The notes: generated from the letters alone by a model not told the origin. Shown: positions 47,233 to 58,868, counted from the first letter of the stretch. The stretch: DNA of 64,000 nt from Pseudolysinimonas kribbensis (GCF_030161895.1 NZ_BSVB01000001.1:1302001-1366000), one strand, 5' to 3'. A program made the numbers and translations.

Positions 47233-49732
47233 TTAGGACGTGCTCACCGTGCGGACGCGATCCCGCCCGGCGCCCGCCACGGTCGCGGATCCAAGCAGGT
47301 CGTTGAGCGACCGGACGACGTCGGCCTCCGCGAACCTGCTCGGATCCCCGTCCCAGCTCGTGCGGATGTCGACCACGACGGACTCGCCAGGGAGAAGGTC
47401 GATGAGCGACCGATCCGCGACCGCCTCCGGATCGACGATGTCGGCCAGGATCGCGAGGTCGCGGACCAGACCGCGAGCCGTGATCCGCAGCCGGCATCCG
47501 CCGTCGATTCGCTCCGCGACCGCGTCCACTGCCCCGGGATCGAGTGCGGAGTCGCGCGGCTCGGCGAAGAACCACAGCGCGCGCTCGTCGCCGAGCGTCG
47601 CCACGATCAGCTCGCCGCGCGCGTCCCCCGGCGCCGCGATGGCGGGCGTGATCGCGACGTGCTCGGCGCCCCATCCCTGCGCCGTCACCTCCTGCGACGA
47701 CGTGGCGAGCTCGGTTCCGTTGACGGCGCGTCGGGTCACCACGAGCGTCGCGGACCAGTCCTCGGCCAGGTCGTTGACGGCCGCGACAGTGAAGCCGTCG
47801 CCGTCGGGTTGGATCGTCAGCAGCCGCGGGCGATAGGCCTCGCGCAGGGCATACCACAGCGGCTTCCGCCGTCCGAGACCGTCAATCGCCGCCCACGAGA
47901 CGACGGGCCAGCAGTCGTTGAGCTGCCAGAGGATCGTGCCCATGCAGTGGGGCTGCAGGGAGCGGAACCACTCCACTGCGGTGCGGATCGCCATCGCCTG
48001 GTTCAGCGACATCGCCCAATGCCAGTCCCGCATGTCGTTCGGGAGCGGCAGATGCGGCACGAGGCCGTCGGTCAGTTTGACGTTGCCGTTCTCGGCTTTC
48101 TGGTGCACGAGCATTCCGGGCGACTCGGGTGTGAGCGGGTGGTCGGGAATCCAGGACTCGAGAGTCGACCACGTCGGCGGCCCCTGCCATCCGAACTCCG
48201 ATACGAATCGCGGCCGGTAGTCGCGGTAGTGCGGATAGTCCTTCTGGTTCCAGAGGTCCCAGATGTGCATCGTGCCGTGCTCGGGGTCGTTGGGGTGGTG
48301 CTCGTCGTCCGGCGAGAACGGGCTCCCGGGGTGTAGCCCACGTGCGGCGCGAGCTCGTTGGCGATCGCCGGGAACAGCTCGTGGTAGTAGAAGGCACCCC
48401 AGCTGCGGCCCTCCAGTCGCGGCTTCCAACCCCAGGCCTCATGGCCCCAGAGGTTCTCGTTGTTGCCGTTCAGGACCACGAGGGCGGGGTGCGAGCCGAT
48501 GCGTGCGACGTTCTCCCGCGCCTCCGCCTCGATCTCCGATCGCAGCGGCTCCTCCTCCGAGTATGCGGCGCATGCGAGGAGGAAGTCCTGCCAGATCAGC
48601 AAGCCGCGCTCGTCGGCCAGGTCGTAGAAGTCGTCGCTCTCGAAGAGACCGCCACCCCAGACCCGGAGCAGGTTGACGTTCGCGTCCACGGCCTGGTCCA
48701 GGCGTGTCGCCAGCCGGTGGCGCTCAATCCGCGACGGGAACGCATCGTCCGGGATCCAGTTGACGCCCTTCACGGCGATTGGCCGGCCGTTGACGACGAT
48801 GCGGAAGGGGTTCCGGCGTCGTCCGGCGTCGTGTCCAGCTCGACCGTTCGGAATCCGATGGTGCGGTGTGCGGCGTCGAGAACGTCGTCGCCGTCGAGGA
48901 GTTCGACATCAACAGCCGTGAGCGGCTGCTCGCCGTATCCGCGGGGCCACCAGAGCGCGACATCCGAGATCCGGACCGTGAGCTCACCGCCGTCGCTCGT
49001 GATCTCGATCTCCTCGCTCGCCTCTCCCGCGCGCACCCGGAGCCGCAGCTGCGCGTCGCCGGCGCACTCGACATCCGCCCGCACGTTCAGCACACCGTCG
49101 GAGCCCTCGACGACCGGCGACAGCACGAGTCCGGCGATGCGCGCCCGGGACCAGCTCTCGAGGCCGATGGGACGCCAGATGCCCGATGTCGCGGTGTCGG
49201 GCCCCCAGTCCCAGCCGAAGCTGCAGGCCATCTTCCGCAGGGCGTTGAACGGGTGATGGTTCACGTGCGGTCGGTAGCCCAGCTCGAGACTGCGGCGGTC
49301 GGCCTCGGGGACCGGAGCGGCGAAGCGGATCTCGAGCTCGTTGTCGCCCGCGACCAGCAGCTCGCGCACCGGCACGCGGTAGCCGCGGTGCTGGTTCTGC
49401 GACGACAGGATCGACCGGCCGTTCAGGAGCACCTCGGCGACGGTGTCCAGTCCCTCCAGCACGAGGTCGGTGCGCGCGGCATCGTCGGGCCACCAGATGA
49501 AGGTCGTGCGATAGCGCCACGAGGTGCTGCCGATCCACTCCTGGGCCTTCTCCGCGAGACCGCGGTAGGGGTCGTCGATGAGTGCCGCCGCGATGAGATC
49601 GAGGTGGACGACCCCCGGGACCGCTGCGGGGACGGATCCCGCCGCGCGCACCGCGGTGGGCACGGGCCCCTCGATCGGCTCGACGGTCCAGCCGTCGTGA
49701 AGGGGGCGGCGGACGAGCGGTCCGGTGGTCAT
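47233..49732 (-). CDS. GH2 beta-mannosidase (copy 2, two frameshifts)
   Basis: The reconstructed enzyme is about 833 aa. The N-terminal domain has LHDGWTVEPIEGPVP, WRYRTTFIWWP and LVLEGLDTVAEVLLNG. The barrel contains NWIPDDAFPSR, NVNLLRVWGGGLFESDDF, the acid/base Glu in VVLNGNNENLWG and the nucleophile Glu in RFVSEFGWQGPP, all characteristic of beta-mannosidases. One C is missing in C runs near 48812 and 48331. The stop of the GH1 gene overlaps two ATG codons (49735 and 49732). The second has better spacing from GGAG. It is more canonical than copy 1. Confidence 0.9.
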
Positions 49733-51104
49733 CATGCTCCTCTCGCGAGCTCTCCGCCGAGGAGGGCGGCGAGCCATCGTGCGCTGGTCTTGGGGATGCG
49801 TCGCTGCGTCGGGTAGTCGACGTACACGACGCCGAACCGACGGCTGTAGCCATACGCCCATTCGAAGTTGTCCAGGAGGGACCAGACGAAGTAGCCACGC
49901 AGCGGAAGGCCCTCTGCGATCGCGTCGCGCGAGGCCGCGAGGTGCGCCTCCAGGTACGCGGTGCGCTCCGGGTCGTCGACGGTGCCGTCGGGGGCGATCG
50001 TGTCGGGCCATGCCGAGCCGTTCTCCGTCACGTACAGCGGAAGTCCCGGTGCGCGCTCCGCCGCCATCCGCAGTACGTCGATGAGACCATCGGGATGGAT
50101 CTCCCAGCCCATCTGCGTCGTGGCTGCTCCTGTGTCGACCATCCTGACGAACTCGCTTCCGGGATTCGCGCTGGGACCAGGCGGCGGCGCACCGGTCGCG
50201 GTCGTGTGCCGGCTGTAGTAGTTCACGCCCAGGAAGTCGATCGGCCGCGAGATCTCGACCAGATCGGCAGCGCCCGCGTTTTCGTCGAACCACTCGCGCT
50301 GGCCCAGGTCATCGAGCACGTCCCCGGGTACGCGCCGCGGAGCACTGGATCGAGGAAGAACCGGTTCGACAGTCCATCGATCCGCCGCGCCGCGTCGTGG
50401 TCGGCGCCGGAGTCGCCGGCCGGGACCACGGAGTACAGGTTGAGCGTGATGCCGACCCGCGCCTCGGAGCTCGCGCTACGGATCGCCTCGATCGCCCGAC
50501 CGTGACCGAGGAGCAGGTGGTGCGCGGCCCTCGCCGCCGATGCGCCTTCGTGACGACCCGGCGCGTGCTGGCCGCTGGCGTATCCCAGGAACGAGGAGCA
50601 CCAGGGCTCGTTCAGCGTGATCCAGTCGCCGATGACGTCGCCCAGCGCATCCACGACGATGCCCGCGTAGTCGGCGAACCGATCCGCCGTGCTGCGGTTC
50701 ATCCATCCGTCGGCGTCCTCGAGCGCCTGGGGCAGGTCCCAGTGGTACAGCGTCGCCCACGGCGTGATGTCCGCCTCGTGCAGGGCCTCCGCGAGCCGGC
50801 GGTAGAAGTCGAGTCCGGCGGAGAGCGCGGGGCCGCGGCCCTCGGGCTGGATTCGGGGCCACGCGATGGAGAACCGATACGCACCCACGCCCAGGTCGCG
50901 CATGAGCGCGATGTCCTCCCGATAGCGGTGGAAGTGATCATCGGCGACGTCGCCGGTGGAGCCGTCGGCGATCGCGCCGCGACGTCGCGCGAAGGTATCC
51001 CAGATGCTGATGCCCCGTCCGCCCTCGTGGACGGCGCCCTCCACCTGGTACGACGCGGTCGCGGTGCCCCACACGAAGTCCGTCGGCAGGTCGGCGCGGC
51101 GCAT
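49732..51104 (-). CDS. GH1 beta-glucosidase/mannosidase (one frameshift)
   Basis: This family-1 glycosidase of 457 residues begins [20 protein letters not shown]. The acid/base Glu is in [11 protein letters not shown] and the nucleophile Glu in [10 protein letters not shown], with [20 protein letters not shown] near the end. A missing G near 50322 breaks [15 protein letters not shown]. Starts at 51107 and 51104 overlap the tautomerase-like stop. The latter is better spaced from GGAGG. It acts on beta-glycosides in the cytoplasm, together with the downstream GH2 enzyme. Confidence 0.9.
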
Positions 51105-51466
51105 CATGCCTCCTTTGCCGGAGCCAGCCAGTCGCCGTCTCCGTTCTCGGAGAGCGCGATCAACACGTCATCGCGGCGCAGCCCGAGCGCCGCGATCCGG
51201 TCCGCGATCAGAGCCGCACCTCGTTGCTTCACCTCCGGGCTATACCCGGTGAAGGCGAGGATCTGAATGAGGATGATGTCGGAGCGTTCCGCATCCGGAT
51301 ACGTGCGGCTGTAGAACAGGTCGCCGGGCTCGTGCACCGTGAAGATCTGGAAGAGGTCGTCGGCCGGCATCTCCCACCCGTCGACGAGAGCGGAGTGGAT
51401 GGCGGCGCTGAGTTCCGTCCGGCGCAGGGCCAGATGCGTGTGAATGTCGACGCGGACCAAGGGCAT
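51104..51466 (-). CDS. Tautomerase-family protein
   Basis: This 120-residue protein starts [20 protein letters not shown]. If the initiator Met is removed, Pro2 would be the catalytic N-terminal proline of the 4-oxalocrotonate tautomerase superfamily. Its length and the [11 protein letters not shown] and [18 protein letters not shown] blocks fit the two-repeat Tautomerase_2 group. AGGAG precedes the ATG by seven bases. In a glycoside operon it may isomerise a keto or enol sugar product (inference). Confidence 0.78.
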   Translation of the reverse strand: MPLVRVDIHTHLALRRTELSAAIHSALVDGWEMPADDLFQIFTVHEPGDLFYSRTYPDAERSDIILIQILAFTGYSPEVKQRGAALIADRIAALGLRRDDVLIALSENGDGDWLAPAKEA

Positions 51467-51491
51467 GAAGTTCTCTCCTGTGGGGATCGGG

Positions 51492-52444
51492 TCAGTCGCG
51501 GTAGTCGAGCCAATGCGCGCGAGGCGGGAGGAGCGACTCGAGCTCCTCCCAGAGGCCGTCGGGGAGGTCGGCGCTGGCCGCCGCGATCGTCGGCTCGACC
51601 CGCTCCGGCTTGCTGATGCCCACAATGGTGGAGGCGAACCGCGGATCACGGGTCGAGAACCGCAGCGCGGCCGTCCGCAGATCGGTCGACCATCGCGTGC
51701 ACGCGTCCCGCATCGCGGTGATCGCCTTGAGGGTCGCGGGTGGCGCCGGCCGGTAGCCGTAGCCCGTCGCGCGTCCGGAGTCGTCGGCGAGGATGCCACC
51801 GCCGAAGACGGCTGCGTTCACGACGCCCACGCCGCGTTCGAGCGCGTCGTCGATGAGGTCGCCCCCGCTCCGGTCGACGAGCGTCCACCGGTTGTGGACG
51901 AGGAGCACGTCGAAGACGCCCAGGTCGAGATAGCGCCGCATGTCCTGAACGCGACCCCCGCGAGCCCGATGTGCGAGACGGCGCCGCTCTCCCGCGCCTC
52001 AACGAGAGCGTCGACCGCTCCGCCCAGCGCGGTGAGGTCCGCGAAGTCGTGGAACTCGGGATCGTGCAGGTGGACGAGCGGCAGCGGCCCGGGCAACCCG
52101 AGGCGCTCCCGGCTCTCACGCAGCGAGGCGCGCACCCGGTCGCCGGAGTAGTCCCGTCCGTCGGCGTCGACCTTGGTGACGACGACGACGTCGTCGGGTA
52201 GTCCGAAGCGGGCGATCGCGGTGCCGATCCGGCGCTCGCTGCGCCCCGCCGAGTAGCCGTTCGCGGTGTCGATCGTGCGGATCTCGCTGCGCAGGACGTC
52301 GCCCACCAGCTCGATCGCCTGCTCCTCGGCGACCTCGTATCCAAAGTTCTCGAGCATGCTGCCGAGCGGCCCGCCGCCGAGCGTCACCGACGAGAGCACG
52401 AGACCGGTCGATCCAAGCTCCCGATCGGGCAGCCGACCGCTCAT
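51492..52444 (-). CDS. Aldo/keto reductase, aldose 1-dehydrogenase type (one frameshift)
   Basis: This 317-residue TIM-barrel oxidoreductase begins LPDRELGSTGLVLSSVTLGG and has IRTIDTANGYSAGRSERRIG (catalytic Asp and Tyr), VVVVTKVDADG (Lys) and LPLVHLHDPEF (His). One G is lost in a G run near 51952, before VQDMRRYLDLGVFDVLL. The layout is like D-threo-aldose (fucose/galactose) 1-dehydrogenases. It lies between the VOC protein and the tautomerase in the same operon. Confidence 0.87.
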
Positions 52445-52499
52445 CGACGCGCCGAGAGTAGGAGGAGGCCGTCCGGGTCCGTGCTGACGCTCCATCCAT

Positions 52500-53221
52500 C
52501 TACAGTGGGCTCGCCCCCTCGGGGGCCGGATCCAGCTCGATGCCGAGGAATCCGGTGGCGTCGAGCAGCGGACGCGCGGGCAGGAGCTCGGCCCGCGCGA
52601 ACGTGAAGACCTCGAGCACCAAGTCTCCCGAACGCACGTACGCGATCTCGAAACCCCGCGGGTCGGAGGGCTGATGAATGCCGGCCATGTGCCGCCAGCC
52701 GAGACCGCCGTAGTAGGCGAGCGTCCGGTCGAGATCGGCCACCGTCTCGGCGACGTGGTCAAGTCGTGGGCGGTCCGGCACTCCTGCCGCCCAGTCCTCG
52801 TCGACCGCGTCTCGATCGAACACCTCGTGATACTGCAGCGCACCCTCCACCAGTTCGAGGAGCGTGCCGTCGGGGTCGTAGAAGAAGGTGATGCGCACAC
52901 CGCCCTCGGCGTCGATGGGCTCGAGGTGGAACGACACGTCGGCGTCGCGCAACCGGGTGACGAGCGGCTCGAGGAGGCCACCTTGAACCCGACGTGCCGA
53001 AATCCGGCGTGCAGATCATCGGCGACCCACGTGGATTCCGCCGGCTGTTCGACGTGACGCAGCCGGAGCGTTCCCGTGACCAGATCGAGGTCCGCCCCGG
53101 ACGGGGTCACGGCACTGAGAGGGACCGCGCCGAGGAACCGTGTGTAGAAGTCCACCGAGCGAGCGACGTCTCGGACATTTAGGAGCACGGATCGGATCGT
53201 CACGCCAGGGCCCTTCGCCAT
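52500..53221 (-). CDS. Two-domain VOC (glyoxalase-fold) protein (one frameshift)
   Basis: Two vicinal-oxygen-chelate modules are seen. The first begins VTIRSVLLNVRDVARSVDFY and runs through FRHVGFKV. The second begins RLDHVAETVADLDRTLAYYG and ends ATGFLGIEL. DPDGTLLELVEGAL closes the first module with its metal-site Glu. One C is missing near 52981. Start at ATG 53221 or GTG 53203; the latter has AAGGG in place. It is the first gene of the GH1/GH2 operon. VOC proteins catalyse metal-dependent isomerisation or ring cleavage. The substrate is unknown. Confidence 0.75.
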
Positions 53222-53252
53222 TGAGGGAGCGCTCGAGTCGGCGTCCTTTCTT

Positions 53253-53265
53253 ACTTTATGATAGT
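53253..53265. promoter_or_regulatory. ACTTTATGATAGT operator-like inverted repeat
   Basis: An A/T-rich imperfect palindrome within ttacTTTATGATAgttag lies 32 bp before the VOC start and contains a possible -10 on the minus strand (TATCAT). It stands between the truncated ROK gene and the operon that gene probably controlled. Confidence 0.4.
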
Positions 53266-53308
53266 TAGTTCACCGACCGCAACGACTGCGTCGAGAAGGT
53301 CCGTCCGA

Positions 53309-54044
53309 TCAGTCCCTGCCGACGACCATGTGCGGGGTCAGGGACTGCTGCAGGGCGAGGGCCGCCGCGCCGACCGCCGCGGCATCGCGCGCCGGATCGG
53401 AGAGGACGACTTCAACGCCGTGGATGTCGCGGGTGCGCGCGAACCGCGTGACGACGTCGCGGATGACTTGGAGGTAGATGGGACCCGCCTCGGCAAAGCC
53501 CGGGCCCGCTAGGTAAACGCGATCGAGGTCAAGCAGATTGACCACGGAGAGCATCGCCTGCGCCACGTACCGCGCCGAGCCCTCGATCAGGGTCGCGCAG
53601 GCGGCGTCGCCCTGCGCGGCGGCGCGTCCGACGGCCGCGAAGTCGCGTCGGACGTCGGCCTCGGCCCCTGACAACTCGAGTCGGGCGGCCAGCGCCGGAT
53701 CGGCCATAGCGAGGAGATCACCCGACGCGGGGCGGCGAGCATCTCCAGGCACCCACGGGATCCGCACCAGCACGGAGGCCCGTCTACCTCGACGACCATG
53801 TGCCCGATCTCGCCGACGTTCGACGAGGCGCCGCGCGCGAGTGCCCCGTGTTCGACGATGCCGCAACCGAATCCGGTCGCCATGTAGAGGGTCGCGAAGC
53901 TCTGCGCCGCCGACAGCCGGCCGACCCAGAACTGCCCAATGGCCGCGCAGGCCGCGTCGTTCTCGCGCACGACCGAGAGCCCGGACGACGCGGCGAGCGC
54001 GTCGACCACGGCGAAGGTCTCCCACTCCTCGGCGTTCGTCGTTG
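53309..54044 (-). pseudogene. ROK-family regulator, N-terminus lost
   Basis: Only the C-terminal 240 or so residues are present. They run from about EEWETFAVVDALAASSGL through VRENDAACAAIG, TGFGCGIVEHGALARGA and the ROK zinc motif GHMVVEVDG...CWCGSRGCLE to the stop. A one-base loss near 53733 shifts frame inside LAAPASGDLLAMADP. The helix-turn-helix and the first half of the ROK fold are replaced at about 54.04 kb by the end of a conjugation gene on the same strand. In full form it would repress a sugar operon, probably the GH1/GH2 genes just downstream. Confidence 0.8.
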
Positions 54045-55381
54045 ACGATTCGACCTCGCTCGAGGTCGGACCGCAGGTCGGCACGGTCGCGGACCAGGTC
54101 GTTGCGGGCGGCCGCTTTGGCGTCGCCCTTGGGGATCAGACGCAGGTGGAAGGAGATCGACCGGACGAATTGGATGTCGGACCCGATCAGCAGATCCAGG
54201 GTCCAGAGCTGGTTTCGGGATCCGACCGCGAGGTCCTCCGACCGGATCGCGGCGGTTCGGTGCCACCACTCCACGGCTTCCCCGCTGACGGGATCGCGGT
54301 CGCTGACCACGGTGGCTGAGAACTCATCCCGAGAGCGGAGCCCAAGGCGGGTGGGTTCGACGTCGGGGAGGTAGTCGATGGGGCGGCTCGGGTTCTGCTG
54401 ATGCTGCATCACCGCTACGACCTTCCGAGCCGTCAGGGCCTCGACCTCGCCCAGGCGCGCGTCGGTGAGGCCGCGGAGTGTGGAGGCGATCTCCTGCCGC
54501 ATGAGTCCTCGCCATCCGTCCCGGCCGGCGCCGTACTTGCGAGCCGCGTCCATGAACGCCGCGCCGAGCGGCCATCGAGCGGTGATGTAGTGCCGCTGCA
54601 CCATCGCATCCATCCCGGTGAGCCGGAGAACGTCGTCGTAGGAGGCGATCGCGTCCGCGGGGACGGTGTCGTCGAGGGACTCGAGGATCCAGAACTCCTG
54701 CAGGGCCGAGTCGGCCGGTAACACTCGGGTGAGGGTCTGGATCTCGCCGATGAGGTTGGTGGGTGCGGCGCGGGAGGCGAGGAACAATCCCCACGCCTCG
54801 GCTGCGCGGCGCATCGCAGATGCGGACTCGACACCGTGTGCTTGCCCGGTGACCGCGAAGACGACGGAGAGGTAGGGCTCCTCGCCGAGTGGCGCATGCC
54901 ATGCGATCCCGGGTTCGCGGGAGCTGGATTGCAGCCACCCCATCCCGTCGGCGCCATCCGGGTGGGTGCGCATCGCGGCCAGCTCTCGCGCCGCGCTGGC
55001 GCGCTCGGGCTTGGTGCCGGAGCGGGCTGCCGCCTGTATTTGGTCCCAGCGGGCTTGGTCGAACGGCTCGAATCGATCCGTGCCCGCCAGCTGACGCTGC
55101 CGCCACCGCCGTCGTCGGACCTGGCGCTCGATCAGAGATCCGCGATGGGTGCGGAGGGTGACGAGGATCACCGTAACGCCCAGGGCCACAGCGATCGCGA
55201 GGCCCCAGATACCGAGCACGGGAGTGAGTACCAGCATCGCCAGAAAGGCGATCGCCAGGCCGATGACCCGCCCCTTGGGTTGGGTGCCGCCAAAGAAGCC
55301 GCGGTGTGCTCGCTCTCCACCGATCTGGCGATCGACGCCGGAGCTGGTGAGCTCGTCGGCCGGGGTATGGGTGTCGGTCAT
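54040..55381 (-). CDS. SCO6880-family conjugation protein, C-terminus lost
   Basis: About 447 residues are present. The sequence begins MTDTHTPADELTSSGVDRQI and has two membrane helices (VIGLAIAFLAMLVLTPVLGI and a second following at once). Further on are RWDQIQAAARSGTKPERASA, YLPDVEPTRLGLRSRDEFSA, WHRTAAIRS and LWTLDLLIGSDIQFVRSISF. These blocks are the SCO6880 pattern, a membrane protein of actinobacterial conjugative elements. The family usually runs some 50 residues further, but here homology ends at LERGRIVNDE, where ROK sequence begins. Confidence 0.8.
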
Positions 55382-55384
55382 CGG

Positions 55385-56738
55385 TCAGTTTTCTCCCGAC
55401 TCGCCCATGGTGGCGACGGCGTGGTCGCTCGCCGCCTGAGCGACTGACCCGACGGCGCTCCCTGCGGCCATCGCCCCTGCAGCGATGAGGGTCGGGACAC
55501 CGATCGCGGCACCGGCTCCGGTCGCGGATTCCGCGGCGCCGGTCGCGGCGATGCCGCCAGCTCCCGTGGTGCCGCCCGCCACTGCGCCCCCGCCGCTCGC
55601 TCCTGTTGCGGCGCGGGACGCGGCCGCGCTGAGTGACCCACCTCCGGAGGACGCGGCATCGCTGCCCGTAGGCGCACTCCCCCGCCTCCGCCACCGAAGG
55701 CCATCGCCGGCGTCGGGCTCCCACCACTGGAGCTGCGGTAGCGGTCGAGGGCATCGCTCATGCTCGATGGCCCCCAGGAGCCGGGCCGCACGCCCGGGCC
55801 TTGGCTTCCTCCGGAGCCGGTCGGGATGATCGGGGCGAACTTCATCAGCAGCAGCGGGCTGGCGCCGGCGATGAACATCGCGATGATCGCGGCGAGCAGC
55901 TGCACCAGCTTCTGCAGCGACGCGTCGTTTCCGAGGAAGTCGATGGAGCCGCCAAGCATGTTGAACGCGAATCCGAGCAGGAAGAACAGCAGCGGGTGCG
56001 CGGCGAGCACGCCGATCCACAACCCCACCAGTCGCATGCCGAACTGACGCCGTCCCGGATCGATGATCCACACCAGGGCGAGGGGAATGAGAACGCCGGT
56101 GAAGTAGAGAGCGACCAGTTGGACGATCAATACGAGCAGCACGAAGAACAAGGCGCAGAGCATGAGGAACATCAGCAGCACCGCGACCGGGACGCCGCCG
56201 GCGATGCCCGTGCCGTCAGCGTCGCTGAGCATCTGAGTGAACTGCTTGTTCACCTCATCGACGGTCGAGGTGATGCCCCACGCTGCGAACGAGTCAGAGA
56301 GGGCGCCGAAGAAGGTGACCAGCAGCCCGCCGATCGCGGGCCCGAACATCGCCCCGAGAAGAAACAGGGGAAGTACATTCCGATCGACTCGACGAGGTCG
56401 CGCCCGCTCTGCGCTCCTCGCGCGGTGCGGAGGATCTGCGGAATGAGAAGGAGGATCGCGGCGAAGATCGCCGTGGCGAAGGAGATCTCGTAGGCCTTCA
56501 CGAACCAGTCGACCGTGAGATCCGGCAGCGTCGCGGAGGTCAGCTGCGGAAGAAGCTGCGTGGCGAGCCCTTTCGCGGCGTCGCGGAGGGCCTCGTAGGT
56601 GTTGCCCCATGGGTCGGACCAATAGGAGACGGCGCCGGCGGCGCCGTTCACCGCGTCCCCGATTCCGTTCGCCACGTTTCCGACACCTGTCGAGACGCAG
56701 GTAAAGAGGTTGTCGCAGTTCGAGCCGTTGTCTGCCAT
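55385..56738 (-). CDS. TrbL/VirB6-like conjugation membrane protein (two frameshifts)
   Basis: The reconstructed product is about 451 aa. After an N-terminal segment with paired Cys (NCDNLFTC) come about six to eight membrane helices, including VAVLLMFLMLCALFFVLLVL and VGLWIGVLAAHPLLFFLLGF. A Gly/Ala/Ser-rich tail follows. Frame changes occur near 56370 and 55685. This is the usual TrbL-like channel subunit of actinobacterial type IV systems. The ATG at 56738 overlaps the stop of the upstream gene (TGATG). Confidence 0.75.
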
Positions 56739-57426
56739 CAGCACCCCCGGTGAATGGTGTTCCGATCTTGAAGAGGTCCTCGGTGGTGTGGGCAAGGCTC
56801 CCGCTCTGTACGCGCCAGCCCCCGTCTTCCCACTCGAGGACGTAGGTCGTAGAGGTCCGCAATTGCGGATTCACGGCACCTCCGATGACGTAGCCGGCAC
56901 CGATGGACACCGTGACCTTGTCGGGTGCGGCGCTGTCGACGTAGTAGACGCCGGGTGCGGTGGAGACGTAGAAGTCGGTGCCATCGGCGACGGCGCCGCC
57001 CGACGGGTTCTGGTTTTGGGTGACGGCGGCACCGAGGTCCTTGAAGTCCGGGCTTGCGTCGCTGGCGATGATCTGCGGCGCCACAGCGTCCGCCTCATCT
57101 GCTGTCGCCGTCGGATGACGCAACGTCCAACGGACCACCGCGGCGGCGAACTCGACTGCCCCGTTGGTCGTATGGGGCGCTGTCTTCTGGGCGGCCAACA
57201 GCATGGTGTTGTCGCGGTTGCTGCCGCCCAAGCACCCGGTCGGCGCGACACCTGCGGATGGGCTGGCCGTCGCGGTTGCGGTCGGGGTCTTCGAGGGCGA
57301 CGGGCTCGCCGAGGGGTGCATCGCCACCGTGAGGGTGATGGCCACCGCAACGACGATGACGACGAGGACGACTCCGACGATCCATGGCCAGCGCGGACGA
57401 CGAGGACGAGTGGGGGCGAGGGTCAT
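56738..57426 (-). CDS. Membrane-anchored conjugation accessory protein (one frameshift)
   Basis: This protein of about 229 aa has one N-terminal membrane helix (WPWIVGVVLVVIVVAVAITL), a Ser/Pro/Thr linker and a soluble extracytoplasmic domain (CLGGSNRDNTMLLAAQKTAP to DLFKIGTPFTGG). A missing G near 56748 hides the natural end, TGGC-stop, which overlaps the next ATG. No family name is certain. The place and layout match the helper proteins that precede TrbL genes in actinobacterial integrative elements. Confidence 0.65.
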
Positions 57427-57429
57427 GGC

Positions 57430-57732
57430 TTATGAGAACACAGCGAGGATCGCCCCGACGATCACCGCGAGAGCAGCGAGCAGCCCCAGCGAGATCGCCG
57501 CCCACACCGTCTTCTGACGGCCGACCTTGTACTCCATCGGGTTCGTTGCCGCGGAAGCGGTGGCCATAGATGCGATGCCGATGATGAGGAAGATGACGGC
57601 GGCGACGATCGCGATTCCCCAGGCTCCGGCAAGGAGTTTCTGCCAGAGGGCGGTGAATTGGACGCCGAAGATCGAGAAGTTCGGCAGCAAACCGTTCAGC
57701 GGGTTGTCGATGATGTGGACGATGGCGTGCAT
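57430..57732 (-). CDS. Small two-helix membrane protein (pilin-like candidate)
   Basis: This 100-residue protein has two membrane segments, WGIAIVAAVIFLIIGIASMA and SLGLLAALAVIVGAILAVFS, joined by a short basic loop (YKVGRQKT). The size and layout resemble TrbC/VirB2-type pilins or the DUF6112 group in actinobacterial conjugation loci. The assignment is tentative. It lies between the MinD-like ATPase and the accessory protein. Confidence 0.6.
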   Translation of the reverse strand: MHAIVHIIDNPLNGLLPNFSIFGVQFTALWQKLLAGAWGIAIVAAVIFLIIGIASMATASAATNPMEYKVGRQKTVWAAISLGLLAALAVIVGAILAVFS

Positions 57733-57744
57733 TCCTGATCTCCT

Positions 57745-58868
57745 CTAGTTCTTGGTGCCGGTGGTCGGCTTCGTGGCGATGGGCTGGTTCTGCATGGTCT
57801 GCACGATGCCGGCAGCGAGGTGCGTGAACGCATCTCGGGTGGCGGGTGCGAGCTTGGCGAGTGTGATGGGGCCGCGTTCGGCGATGTGCGCATCGAACGG
57901 GACCTCGAACACCTGCTCGACGCGGTGCTGCTGCAGCAGCTTCGACAGGCGCTCGTTCAGTTGCGGGTTCTCGGCGCGCCCGTCGATCAGCCGCACGATG
58001 GTCGCGGTGTCCGCGAGCCGACGGTTCGCGGTACCACCGGCGCGGAGGTAGTCCAGGAGGAGATGGCCTCCAGGACTGCTTCGGCGGAGTTCAGGACCGG
58101 GATGACGAGCGCATCGGTGGCGGCGAGGGCGCCGTCGAAGGCGCTGCTGGAGGGCTGGTTGCCGGAGTCCATGACGCGGATCGCGTAGAACTCGTCTACC
58201 ACCGCCGCCGCGTGAAGGACGTCCGTCGCGACGAGCTGCGGGCGAACGCCGGTGGTGCCGATGACGGACGCGAATGAGGTCTGCGGGGCCGTGTAGGAGG
58301 CGAGCTGACCTGCGGATCGGATCTGGTCGTGGTCGACGACGAGCTCGCCGATACCGCGAGTCGGGTTGCCCTCGGTGCGGTAGGTGAGGGTGCCGGGGTC
58401 GTCGGAGACCTCCATGACGGCGACGGAACCGCCGCGGATGGAGGCCAGGATGCCGCCCAGGATCAGTGAGGTCGGCGTCTTCCCGACGCCGCCTTTCCTG
58501 TTCGCGACCAAAATCCCGACCGCGCGCGGCCAGGTCGTCTGCCGGATCACGTCCTCGTCCGCCTTCAACCGCGCAGCACGCGCGAGAGCTGCCAGCTCGG
58601 ACCTGCCGGGTGCGAGCTTGACGCCGGTGCGGGCGATCAGGCCGCGCACCCCGGTCCGAGCGATCGGCGAGGTGTCCGTGGCGGTGAGGGACGCGACATC
58701 GATCTCCTCGATCGATCCCGACGCGGTGTCGACTTCGTCGACTTCGTCGAGCGCCGCATCCGAAGGTTCGACGGGAGGTGCGGGGTCGGCGGGACGCCGC
58801 CGGGCGGTGTCCTCTTCGACGTAGGCGGCAGCGCGGGCGGCGCCCCGAAAGGGTGCGGTCGTGCTCAT
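57745..58868 (-). CDS. MinD/ParA-like ATPase of the conjugation operon (one frameshift)
   Basis: This 374-residue protein has an acidic, Pro-rich N-terminal 110 residues, then a deviant Walker A (LVANRKGGVGKTPTSLILGG) and a switch-like VMDSGNQPSSSAF. A missing base near 58062 precedes LLDYLRAGGTANRRLADTA. It is distinct from the ParA at the right end of the window. MinD-like ATPases in such operons may position the transfer apparatus. The start and the coupling-ATPase stop overlap (ATGA). Confidence 0.78.

Noticed and set aside
53309..55381. Single 690-residue open frame spanning SCO6880 and ROK
   Set aside because: The middle third is out of frame with ROK and reads as Arg-rich shadow. The continuity is a by-product of a one-base loss in ROK.
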